A stretch of 5,125 bases of DNA from an uncultured Planctomycetaceae bacterium (GCA_947307005.1 CAMZHY010000297.1:1-5125); one strand, 5' to 3'. Positions 1 to 5,125 are shown, counted from the first letter of the stretch. Translations and numbers: made by a program. Notes: a model not told the origin generated them from the letters alone.

Positions 1-1
1 T

Positions 2-697
2 ACCGCCGACACGACGGAATACGTTATTCAGAACGCGAACATGAAGTTCTCCGATCTTGACGCGGTCGTCATGATCGGCGGTTCGACGCTCATGCCGCAG
101 GTCGCCGTGATGCTCGAAAAGCTCACCGGCGTCAAACCTTATCGCAGTCCCGACCTTGACCCTCACACCGCCGTCGCGCGCGGCGCCGCGATTCACGCGG
201 CGATTCTCGAAGCGCAGTACAACGGGGCGAACACTCTGAGCGAACGCGTCAAGAAGCTTCTGGAAAACGTCCGCGAAGAGGACGTTAACTCGCACGGTCT
301 CGGGATCGTCGCGACGGATCCGAAGACGAAGGAAATCGTCAACTACATCATGATCCCGCGCAACACGACCCTTCCGTTCTCCCTTTCCAAGACGTTCCAG
401 ACAAACAAAGAAGGTCAAACCCGCGTCAGCGTTCAGGCTCTTGAAGGCGACGCGCCCGATCCGAACGCGTGCTCGTTCCTTGGGAAATGCCGCATCACTG
501 ATCTTCAGCCGAATCTTCCGAAGGGCACGCCGGTCGAGGTGACCTACTCCTTCGACAAGTCGGGCCGCATCTCCGTTTCCGCGCGCGAAAAGCTCACGAA
601 CAAGGAAGCGAAGATCGACATCGAGCGTCGCGGCGTTCTTTCCGAAGAGCAGGTCGAGAAGTTCATCCGCCTCGCGGACGAGTATTCGATCGAGTGA
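2..697 (+). CDS. Hsp70-family chaperone, lidless variant, 3' part (5' end outside window)
   Basis: This is the C-terminal 231 residues of an Hsp70-type ATP-driven chaperone, expected to be cytoplasmic. The reading frame is open from base 2, so the ATG at 41 is internal and not the start. Visible residues 19-36 hold the end of the nucleotide-binding domain with the phosphate/adenosine motif IGGSTLMP (25-32), and VARGAAIHAA (58-67) matches the last helix of that domain. Residues about 94-207 are the substrate-binding beta domain (IPRNTTLP at 118-125, then the ALEGD and VSAREK strands). Two things differ from DnaK. The hydrophobic DVLLLDVTPLSLG linker is replaced by REEDVNSHGLG (91-101), and the protein stops about 24 residues after the beta domain, so the roughly 100-residue helical lid is absent. 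The stop is followed at once by a terminator, and the reading frame shows no sign of decay, so this looks like a natural family form rather than a truncation. I recall similar VNSH-type Hsp70s from planctomycetes. It is probably not the main dnaK. Confidence 0.94.
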   Translation, partial: TADTTEYVIQNANMKFSDLDAVVMIGGSTLMPQVAVMLEKLTGVKPYRSPDLDPHTAVARGAAIHAAILEAQYNGANTLSERVKKLLENVREEDVNSHGLGIVATDPKTKEIVNYIMIPRNTTLPFSLSKTFQTNKEGQTRVSVQALEGDAPDPNACSFLGKCRITDLQPNLPKGTPVEVTYSFDKSGRISVSAREKLTNKEAKIDIERRGVLSEEQVEKFIRLADEYSIE

Positions 698-724
698 TCG
701 AACGTCGAGAGTTTCTAGCGTCAA

Positions 725-759
725 GCTCCGCGACGGAGTTCCGTCGCGGAGCGCGTTTT
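725..759 (+). terminator. Intrinsic terminator after the Hsp70 gene
   Basis: Bases 725-736 (GCTCCGCGACGG) are the perfect reverse complement of 741-752, giving a 12-bp GC-rich stem with a 4-base loop (AGTT). GCG and then four T follow (756-759). The structure begins 27 bases after the Hsp70 stop. The short T run, set 3 bases off the stem, makes efficiency uncertain and partial read-through into the next gene possible. Confidence 0.85.
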
Positions 760-783
760 ACGTTATTGGTTTGAAGGCGACTT

Positions 784-2046
784 ATGCGCGTTATTCTTTC
801 ATCGATTGCTGTTGGTCTCGTTCTCGGGGTCGTCGTCGGATGGGGCGTTGGAAAATTTCACGCGGCGCAACTGCCGTGGAACGTCGGTCTTGAAAACGTC
901 ACGGTCGACCTCTTTGCCGACTCCGACGCGGCGAATCAAAACGGTTCCGACGCGGACGCGAAGAAAAAGACTCCGCGCGCGAAAGTCGGCGAGGATTCTT
1001 TCGATTTCGGCATTCTCGAAAAGAACCCGTCGACGGAGAAGGGCGAGCATCCCTTCTACATCGAGAACGTCGGCGACGGCGATCTTGAACTCGCCGAAGG
1101 GGCTAAGGGCTGTTTCTGCACGACCTTTACGATCTCGAAGAAGACGCTCAAACCGGGCGAGAAGGCGACCGTTCTCTTCAAATGGGACGGCGCGCGATCC
1201 GGCGGCGTCTTCAATCAAGGCGTCATGATTCTCACCAACGACCCGAACAATAAAGAAATCATCTTTTCCGTCAGAGGGTTGTACACGTCTCCCGTCATTG
1301 CGATTCCCAGCGAACTTGCGTTTAACAACGCGACTTCGACGAGCGAAACGACGCGAACATTCCGACTCTTCGGCTTTGAGCGCAACGACGACGGAACGCC
1401 GTACGACCTTAACGTCGACAGCTTCGAAGTGTCGGATCCCGATCGCTTTACGGTCGACATTACGAAGGATTCCGTCGAGAACATGACGGAAGAGGAGAAA
1501 AACAATAAACTGGTCAGCCTTGCGACGAGCGTTTACAACGGTTCCGTCACGATGAAAGCCGGCATGACGCAAGGCGCGTTCCAAGAGCTTCTCCGGCTCC
1601 GCGTGAATAGTTCGAAAACCCCGATCGTCGAAGTCCCGATTCACGGCGCCGTCATGGGGCATGAGATCAAAGTCCTCGGTCCGAAATTCGACGATAAGTC
1701 GAGCGGCGTCCTTCGCATCGACAACGTCGAAAAGAGCAAAGGAACGTCGACGAACCTGCGTCTCCTCGTCTTTGAGCCGATTCCGGTCAACGAGAAGACC
1801 GTTTTCGTCAAGAGCGTTCGCCCCGACTGGATTAAGGTCGATTTTACGTATCCCGACGAAGAGTTGCAGCGCGTTTCCAAGGTTCGCCAGATCGAAGCGA
1901 CGGTTTCGATTCCCGCGAATTCCCCGGAAGGCGCCTTCATGGGGCCCGGCAAAGATCAGTTTGGCGAGATTGTGTTCCAAATCGGCGCCGACGAAGAAAA
2001 CGCGCAGACCGTCGTCGTGCCCGTTCGTTTCGCGGTCCTGCCGTAA
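784..2046 (+). CDS. Membrane-anchored DUF1573 domain protein
   Basis: This is a 420-residue protein of unknown function. Residues 4-22 form one hydrophobic segment after a short basic N-terminus, read as a signal anchor or a signal peptide; no cleavage site is clear, so most of the protein should face the periplasm. A low-complexity acidic/basic spacer (about 45-67) follows. Residues 70-165 match DUF1573, an Ig-like (ASH/MSP-type) beta fold: FDFG at 73-76, the F-I-N-G-L strand at 91-102, a cysteine pair C110-F-C112 followed by threonine, KPGEKATV at 123-130 and LTNDP at 150-154. Family members usually have CGCT here, so this one has Phe for Gly. Residues 166-420 are beta-rich with no motif I can name; they may be further Ig-like modules. 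The ATG is the first start after an in-frame TGA at 772-774 and has a ribosome site GAAGG at 773-777, six bases upstream. It lies 86 bases after the Hsp70 gene. The domain call is firm; the role is unknown. Confidence 0.92.
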   Translation: MRVILSSIAVGLVLGVVVGWGVGKFHAAQLPWNVGLENVTVDLFADSDAANQNGSDADAKKKTPRAKVGEDSFDFGILEKNPSTEKGEHPFYIENVGDGDLELAEGAKGCFCTTFTISKKTLKPGEKATVLFKWDGARSGGVFNQGVMILTNDPNNKEIIFSVRGLYTSPVIAIPSELAFNNATSTSETTRTFRLFGFERNDDGTPYDLNVDSFEVSDPDRFTVDITKDSVENMTEEEKNNKLVSLATSVYNGSVTMKAGMTQGAFQELLRLRVNSSKTPIVEVPIHGAVMGHEIKVLGPKFDDKSSGVLRIDNVEKSKGTSTNLRLLVFEPIPVNEKTVFVKSVRPDWIKVDFTYPDEELQRVSKVRQIEATVSIPANSPEGAFMGPGKDQFGEIVFQIGADEENAQTVVVPVRFAVLP

Positions 2047-2080
2047 TCGACGCTAACCTTCTTCGGCGGCGGTCGTTTTC

Positions 2081-2116
2081 AGGATCGAGGCGTCTGAAGC
2101 GCCCCGGTCCTTTTTT
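2081..2116 (+). terminator. Intrinsic terminator after the DUF1573 gene
   Basis: AGGATCGAGGCG (2081-2092) pairs with CGCCCCGGTCCT (2100-2111) as a 12-position stem with one A-C mismatch and one G-U wobble and a 7-base loop. It runs directly into six T (2111-2116). It lies 34 bases after the stop codon of the DUF1573 gene, the right position and orientation to end that transcript. Confidence 0.8.
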
Positions 2117-2134
2117 GTTTCATTTCAGCGTTTG

Positions 2135-2150
2135 ATTCACAGTTGTGAAT
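2135..2150. promoter_or_regulatory. 16-bp perfect-arm palindrome, candidate operator
   Basis: ATTCACA (2135-2141) and TGTGAAT (2144-2150) are exact reverse complements separated by GT. Arms this short with a 2-base centre cannot form a good RNA hairpin, so a binding site for a dimeric regulator is the better reading. The arms are the CRP half-sites in reversed order (TCACA then TGTGA), so it is not a CRP box. It lies 19 bases downstream of the preceding T run and about 210 bases before the S1 gene, in non-coding DNA. No regulator can be named from this sequence. Confidence 0.45.
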
Positions 2151-2155
2151 TTTTT

Positions 2156-2180
2156 GAAAAACCGTGAGACGGTAATTTTC
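2156..2180 (+). other. Hairpin-forming inverted repeat in the gap upstream of the S1 gene
   Basis: ACCGT (2161-2165) pairs exactly with ACGGT (2169-2173) around a GAG loop. The stem extends through GAAAA (2156-2160) with TTTTC (2176-2180) across a two-base AA bulge, ten pairs in all. It could be a second weak terminator backing up the one at 2081-2116, or the edge of a protein-binding site. Only the pairing itself is seen. Confidence 0.4.
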
Positions 2181-2204
2181 GTAAAATTGCGCGAAATCTA
2201 GCCC

Positions 2205-2240
2205 TTTACGACTTTTTTTGCGCGGCGTAGAGGGTAAAAT
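2205..2240 (+). promoter_or_regulatory. Possible promoter for the S1 gene
   Basis: A -35-like TTTACG (2205-2210) is followed after 17 bases by TAGAGG (2228-2233), a poor -10. A better -10 match, TAAAAT (2235-2240), sits at a 24-base spacing, which is too long for a standard sigma-70 promoter. Some promoter is expected between the terminator at 2116 and the start at 2360. A second weak candidate is TTGAAA (2292-2297) with TACTTA (2316-2321) at 18 bases. Neither is convincing. Confidence 0.3.
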
Positions 2241-2244
2241 AAGG

Positions 2245-2276
2245 ACCGCGTTCACGTCGTTTTCGGGACGCGCGGT
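2245..2276 (+). other. Bulged hairpin in the probable leader of the S1 gene
   Basis: ACCGCG (2245-2250) pairs with CGCGGT (2271-2276). After a TTCA bulge on the 5' side, CGTC (2255-2258) continues the stem with GACG (2267-2270), giving ten pairs with an apical loop. If transcription starts near 2247, just after the TAAAAT box, this hairpin would sit at the very 5' end of a roughly 110-base leader. Many ribosomal-protein leaders are sites of autoregulation, but that role here is inference. Confidence 0.4.
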
Positions 2277-2359
2277 TAAAGCGTCTCGAAGTTGAAATAA
2301 ACTATTACACGTCGTTACTTATATCGGCGCGACGCGCCAGCGTTCCTAGGTGTGTTAAA

Positions 2360-4141
2360 ATGGATAATTCGGAAAACAAACCTGTCGACCCCACTTCCTC
2401 TGAAAATCAGCCTGTCTCTCCCGCGTCTCAGACGTCGCCGGATAATTCTCCAGCCGCCGACGCGTCCCAAGCGACGCCGGAGTCCGCGTCCGCGCCGGCT
2501 TCCGACGCGTCTCAGGCGACCCCGGAACCCGCGTCCGCGTCGACTCCCGCCTCGTCTGTCGTGACGGCCGACGTCATTGCGGAGCGTCTTCGCGCCGCGT
2601 CGGCTAAGAATGGCGCGCCTCTTTCTTCGCGCCGCGATTCGACTCGCCGCCGCGAGCGGAACGACGCGCCGCGCGGTCCTAAGGGCGACTCGAAAGACGA
2701 AGCGAAGGGCGACGCGCAGGACGAATCGAAGGGCGACGGCAAACGCGAACGGCGCGAACGTCGCGAGCGACGCGAACGTCCTGAACCGCCTAAAGTCGCG
2801 CCTCGGGGACCCGTCACGCACATTCCCGTTCCGAACCGTCGCGAACGTCTTTCCGGCGACTTGGAGGATGAGTTTAACGATCTTTTCGGAGGCGATCCGA
2901 ACTCGGAAGCGTTCGGCGCGATTATGAATTCCGGCGACGACGGCGCGTCTTCCATTCTGCTTGAAGAGGGCGCGAAGGTTACCGCGCGAATCGATTCGAT
3001 TCACGGAGATTCCGTCTTCGTCGACGTCGGCGCTCGCGAGCAGGGCGTCATTCCTCTTAAGCAGTTCCCCGACGATTTGGAACTCAAGGCGGGCATGACG
3101 TTCGAGGGGGTTGTCACGAAATTCAACGGCGACGACGGCGTTTACGAAGTCTCGCTGCCCCTTGCCGCGGCGGAAGTCGGCGACTGGCTCAGTCTTTCCA
3201 AGGGCGCGATCGTCGAAGTCGTCGTCACGAAGACGAACGCGGGCGGACTGGAATGCTCGGTTGGGCGTTTGCGCGGGTTCATGCCGTACAGTCAGGTCTC
3301 GCCTTATCGCATTGAGAATCCTGAGGATTGCGTCGGCGAGCGCTGGAAGGCGGTCGTGACCGAGATTAACCCGGAGCGTCGCAATCTTGTGGTGAGCCGT
3401 CGCGCCTTACTGGAACAGGAGCGCGCCGAGCTGCGCGAGAAGACGCTCGCGGAACTCGCGGAAGGTCAGACGCGCGAGGGGCTCGTCCGCAAAGTCATCG
3501 ACGCCGGCGCGTTTGTCGATCTCGGCGGCGTCGACGGGTTCATTCCGATTTCGATGATGTCGTGGGCGCGCGTCAAGCATCCGAGCGACGTCGTGAAGGA
3601 AGGGGATCGCGTCGTTGTGACCGTCGTCAAGATCGATCTTGACCGCAACCGCTTCTCCCTCTCGCTTAAGGACGCCGCTCACGACCCGTGGAACACGGTC
3701 GACGAAACGATTCGCGTCGGCGACGTCGTTCGCGGCTGCGTGACGAAGGTCATGGCGTTTGGCGCGTTCGTCGACGTCGGCGGCGGACTTGAAGGACTCG
3801 TTCATATCAGCGAGATCGCCTACCAGCGCGTGAACGAAGTGGCGGACGTTCTGAAGGTCGGCGATTACGTCGACGTGAAGGTTCTCGCCGTCGATCTTGA
3901 GAAGCGTAAGATTTCGCTCTCGATCAAGAAGACGATGGAAGATCCTCGCGAGAAAGCGCGTCGAGAAGCGCAGGAGAAAGCGGATTCCGAAGCCGCGACC
4001 GCCGCCGAGCAGGCGCGCGCGAGAGAAGAGGCGGAGATCAAAGCGTCTGAGGAGCGAATCCGCAAACTTCGCGCGAAAGGTCCGCTCAAGGGCGGCGTTA
4101 ATCGCGAAGACGATAGCAACGCTACGGGACTTCATTTCTGA
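2360..4141 (+). CDS. S1 RNA-binding protein, ribosomal protein S1 family (rpsA-like), four S1 domains
   Basis: This 593-residue protein should bind single-stranded RNA and help mRNA reach the 30S subunit. It has four S1 OB-fold domains: about 202-268, 281-348, 368-437 and 453-522. Domain 2 carries the S1-family signatures GGLECSV (295-301), RGFMPYSQV (305-313) and VVSRRALLEQER (344-355). Domain 3 has GAFVDLGGVDGFIPI (383-397), RVKHPSDVV (404-412), SLSLKD (433-438) and the DPW tripeptide (442-444) typical of RpsA. Domain 4 has GAFVDVGGGLEGLVHISEI (468-486). Escherichia coli S1 has six domains; four-domain forms occur in other phyla. Unusual is the roughly 200-residue N-terminal extension: Ser/Pro/Ala-rich (1-68), then charged Lys-Gly-Asp and Arg-Arg-Glu repeats (108-140), presumably disordered. 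The C-terminus (526-572) is a charged, probably helical tail. The start has ribosome site AGGTG (2348-2352), seven bases upstream. The gene stands alone between terminators. It could be the true ribosomal S1 or a paralogue, so no symbol is given. Confidence 0.95.
   Translation: MDNSENKPVDPTSSENQPVSPASQTSPDNSPAADASQATPESASAPASDASQATPEPASASTPASSVVTADVIAERLRAASAKNGAPLSSRRDSTRRRERNDAPRGPKGDSKDEAKGDAQDESKGDGKRERRERRERRERPEPPKVAPRGPVTHIPVPNRRERLSGDLEDEFNDLFGGDPNSEAFGAIMNSGDDGASSILLEEGAKVTARIDSIHGDSVFVDVGAREQGVIPLKQFPDDLELKAGMTFEGVVTKFNGDDGVYEVSLPLAAAEVGDWLSLSKGAIVEVVVTKTNAGGLECSVGRLRGFMPYSQVSPYRIENPEDCVGERWKAVVTEINPERRNLVVSRRALLEQERAELREKTLAELAEGQTREGLVRKVIDAGAFVDLGGVDGFIPISMMSWARVKHPSDVVKEGDRVVVTVVKIDLDRNRFSLSLKDAAHDPWNTVDETIRVGDVVRGCVTKVMAFGAFVDVGGGLEGLVHISEIAYQRVNEVADVLKVGDYVDVKVLAVDLEKRKISLSIKKTMEDPREKARREAQEKADSEAATAAEQARAREEAEIKASEERIRKLRAKGPLKGGVNREDDSNATGLHF
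2459..2548 (+). repeat. 45-bp tandem duplication inside the S1 gene
   Basis: Bases 2459-2503 and 2504-2548 are adjacent copies that match at 37 of 45 positions and stay in frame. They encode two 15-residue units, each starting DASQATPE (residues 34-41 and 49-56), within the Ser/Pro/Ala-rich head of the S1 protein. Most differences are synonymous or conservative, which suggests an old duplication kept as a flexible spacer. Confidence 0.8.
2681..2752 (+). repeat. 24-bp tandem repeat encoding KGD-type octapeptides
   Basis: Three adjacent 24-base units begin AAGGGCGAC at 2681, 2705 and 2729. The first two match at 20 of 24 positions; the third diverges after its first nine bases. They encode KGDSKDEA, KGDAQDES and KGDGKRER (residues 108-131), an alternating-charge stretch in the N-terminal extension of the S1 protein. 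Confidence 0.75.
2744..2779 (+). repeat. 9-bp tandem repeat encoding Arg-Glu-Arg units
   Basis: Four consecutive 9-base units of the form CGCGARCGN lie at 2744, 2753, 2762 and 2771 and encode RERRERRERRER (residues 129-140). The run partly overlaps the last KGD unit. It makes a dense arginine/glutamate patch just before the first S1 domain, a type of sequence often found in RNA-binding or condensate-forming tails. Confidence 0.75.
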
Positions 4142-4197
4142 TCCCCGGCGTTCTCCAAGAGGGGTGGTTTGAGTTTCTCGACCGAATGTTTTTTCGT

Positions 4198-4234
4198 CGG
4201 GCGCCTGATTCGCATCGGGCGCCCGCGCTTTTTT
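4198..4234 (+). terminator. Strong intrinsic terminator after the S1 gene
   Basis: Bases 4198-4209 pair with 4214-4225: CGGGCGCC with GGCGCCCG, then a T-G wobble and GAT with ATC, closing a TCGC tetraloop. This makes a 12-pair stem, followed after CGC by six T (4229-4234). It begins 57 bases after the S1 stop codon. Confidence 0.9.
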
Positions 4235-4308
4235 ACCGTTGAAGCGACGACTTTTTACGGGAACGACTTTTTGCGCGTCGAAATCATGTCGGAGAACGCG
4301 AAAAAATC

Positions 4309-4337
4309 TTGCGTTTTTGACGGCGACGCGCTAGACT
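4309..4337 (+). promoter_or_regulatory. Candidate promoter for the zinc-ribbon membrane protein gene
   Basis: TTGCGT (4309-4314) and TAGACT (4332-4337) are separated by 17 bases, the standard sigma-70 spacing, with three and four matches to the consensus hexamers. A start near 4344 would give a leader of about 80 bases. A closer -35 match, TTGACG (4317-4322), lies only 9 bases from the same -10 and is therefore unlikely to pair with it. The site falls between the S1 terminator and the next start codon, where a promoter is required. Confidence 0.45.
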
Positions 4338-4425
4338 GAGAGAGCGTTAAGCGCCGGTTGGGGACGGACGCCGTTTCTTGGCGACGACGATTGGCGGCGC
4401 GACAGAACTTTAAGCGAGAGAAACT

Positions 4426-5125
4426 ATGGCGATTCGCGTTATATGCCCGGGGTGCATGACGTCCTTCGAGGTCGACGATCGGTTTGCGGGCAAGAAGGGA
4501 CCGTGTCCAAAGTGCGGACACATCATCGAGATTCCGAAGGAAAAGCTCGTCATCCACGCGCCGGACGACATAACGGACGGGGGCAAGACGCGCAAGAACG
4601 TCGGGCACGACGCGCGTCCGATTCTTCAGGAGCGTTTTACGTTCACGGGCGGTCAGATCGCGCTCGGGGTCGCGGGCGCGGTTGCGTTCTTCCTGATCTC
4701 GTACCTCGTCGGGCTGGCGCACGTCGGGTGGCTTTCGCTGATCGTCGGCGCGGTTCTCGCGTTTGTCATCGCCTATCCGATCGCCGATTTCGGGTATAAG
4801 CTCACGCGCGACGAAAACGATTTGGACAAAGTCATGTTTGAAGATCCGAGCGAGCGCCGTCGCCGTTCGTTCTTTGCGTCCCTTGTGTTCGCGGGGTCGT
4901 GGCTCGTTTTCGAAGCGTTTGTCTATTTCCTCGGCGGCTCGGGGTTAATCCCGTGCCTTTATCTTATCCCAATCGCGGCGATCGGCTCTTTCGGCGCGCT
5001 GATTTTCTTCGACTGCAATTTCGGCAAGGCGCTTTTGATCTACTCGATTTTTGCGTTTGCCGCGATTATCGGACGCGGACTCATTATTACCGACGGGTGG
5101 ACGCCGAAGGGCTGGATTTGGGAGA
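4426..5125 (+). CDS. Zinc-ribbon multi-pass membrane protein, 5' part (3' end outside window)
   Basis: The first 233 residues of a protein of unknown function are visible; no stop occurs before the window edge. The N-terminus is a zinc ribbon with two cysteine pairs, C7-P-G-C10 and C27-P-K-C30, separated by FEVDDRFAGKKGP (14-26). Short ribbons of this kind open many planctomycete proteins. A hydrophilic stretch (about 35-70) leads into probable membrane segments at about 76-97, 100-120, 149-169, 174-195 and 200-221, with a charged loop holding LTRDENDLDKVMFEDPSERRRR (126-147, first half and second half both strongly charged) between the second and third. The ribbon plus the positive RRRR at 144-147 suggests those parts face the cytoplasm. 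The start is fixed by an in-frame TAA at 4411-4413 and a ribosome site GAGAG (4416-4420), five bases before the ATG. It has its own promoter candidate and no visible partner gene. No enzymatic motif is seen. Confidence 0.88.
   Translation, partial: MAIRVICPGCMTSFEVDDRFAGKKGPCPKCGHIIEIPKEKLVIHAPDDITDGGKTRKNVGHDARPILQERFTFTGGQIALGVAGAVAFFLISYLVGLAHVGWLSLIVGAVLAFVIAYPIADFGYKLTRDENDLDKVMFEDPSERRRRSFFASLVFAGSWLVFEAFVYFLGGSGLIPCLYLIPIAAIGSFGALIFFDCNFGKALLIYSIFAFAAIIGRGLIITDGWTPKGWIWE

Noticed and set aside
41..43. ATG as the start of the Hsp70 gene
   Set aside because: The frame is open upstream to the window edge and those codons (ending VIQNAN) continue the Hsp70 nucleotide-binding domain, so this Met is internal.
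799..1980. Long open frame on the - strand (393 codons) opposite the DUF1573 gene
   Set aside because: The product is rich in Arg, Asp and Val with no domain, and the + strand frame has a clear family match, start and ribosome site. The antisense frame stays open because of the GC-ending codon bias.
2135..2150. CRP/FNR-type binding site
   Set aside because: The half-sites are in the opposite order to TGTGA-N6-TCACA and the centre is only two bases.
2681..2779. CRISPR-like repeat array
   Set aside because: The units are directly adjacent without spacers, only 9 or 24 bp long, and in frame within a coding region.
2315..3004. Open frame on the - strand opposite the 5' part of the S1 gene
   Set aside because: Its arginine-rich low-complexity product mirrors the repeats on the + strand, and it has no recognisable domain.
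3407..4135. Open frame on the - strand opposite the 3' part of the S1 gene
   Set aside because: The + strand encodes well-conserved S1 domains here; the antisense product is Arg/Asp-rich with no motif.
4317..4337. TTGACG plus TAGACT as a standard promoter
   Set aside because: The two boxes are only 9 bases apart, too close for sigma-70; TTGCGT at 4309 gives the 17-base spacing instead.
4255..4722. Open frame on the - strand across the zinc-ribbon gene and its upstream gap
   Set aside because: It runs through the promoter candidate and opposite the cysteine motifs, and its product has no recognisable features.
4443..4799. Open frame on the + strand in another frame within the zinc-ribbon gene
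   Set aside because: It is an out-of-frame shadow of the gene starting at 4426, which has the ribosome site, the cysteine pairs and the membrane segments.
1..5125. New defence, mobile or biosynthetic system
   Set aside because: The four genes are a chaperone, a DUF1573 envelope protein, an S1 protein and a membrane protein, most with their own terminators. Nothing shows integrase, transposase, nuclease, toxin or att-like signatures, so a linked system is not supported.

Overview
The window reads as ordinary chromosomal sequence from a bacterium that is most likely a member of the Planctomycetota. Three things point there: an Hsp70 variant that ends after its substrate-binding beta domain and carries a VNSHGLG-type segment where DnaK has its linker; a membrane-anchored DUF1573 protein; and a membrane protein that opens with a CPGC/CPKC zinc ribbon. 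The assignment is inference from family resemblance. Coding sequence is rich in CG dinucleotides and GC-ending codons, while the gaps are T/A-rich. All four genes lie on the + strand.

Layout: (1) 2-697, the 3' part of an Hsp70 gene, followed by a strong intrinsic terminator at 725-759. (2) 784-2046, a DUF1573 protein with an N-terminal membrane segment, followed by a terminator at 2081-2116. (3) 2117-2359, an AT-rich regulatory gap with a 16-bp palindrome, two imperfect hairpins and a weak promoter candidate. (4) 2360-4141, a four-domain S1 protein of the ribosomal protein S1 family with a long, repeat-rich, charged N-terminal extension, followed by a very good terminator at 4198-4234. (5) 4235-4425, a gap with a promoter candidate and a T-rich motif shared with the gap before the S1 gene. 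(6) 4426 to the window edge, a zinc-ribbon multi-pass membrane protein, cut off by the window.

Each gene is followed by its own terminator, so the window looks like a series of separately transcribed genes rather than one operon. The exception is the DUF1573 gene, which starts 24 bases after the Hsp70 terminator and has no visible promoter of its own. Two genes serve general proteostasis and translation (Hsp70, S1); the other two are envelope or membrane proteins of unknown role. I see no RNA genes, CRISPR arrays, insertion sequences, phage genes or defence cassette. The points worth a second look are the lidless Hsp70, the leader and N-terminal extension of the S1 gene, and the palindrome at 2135-2150.
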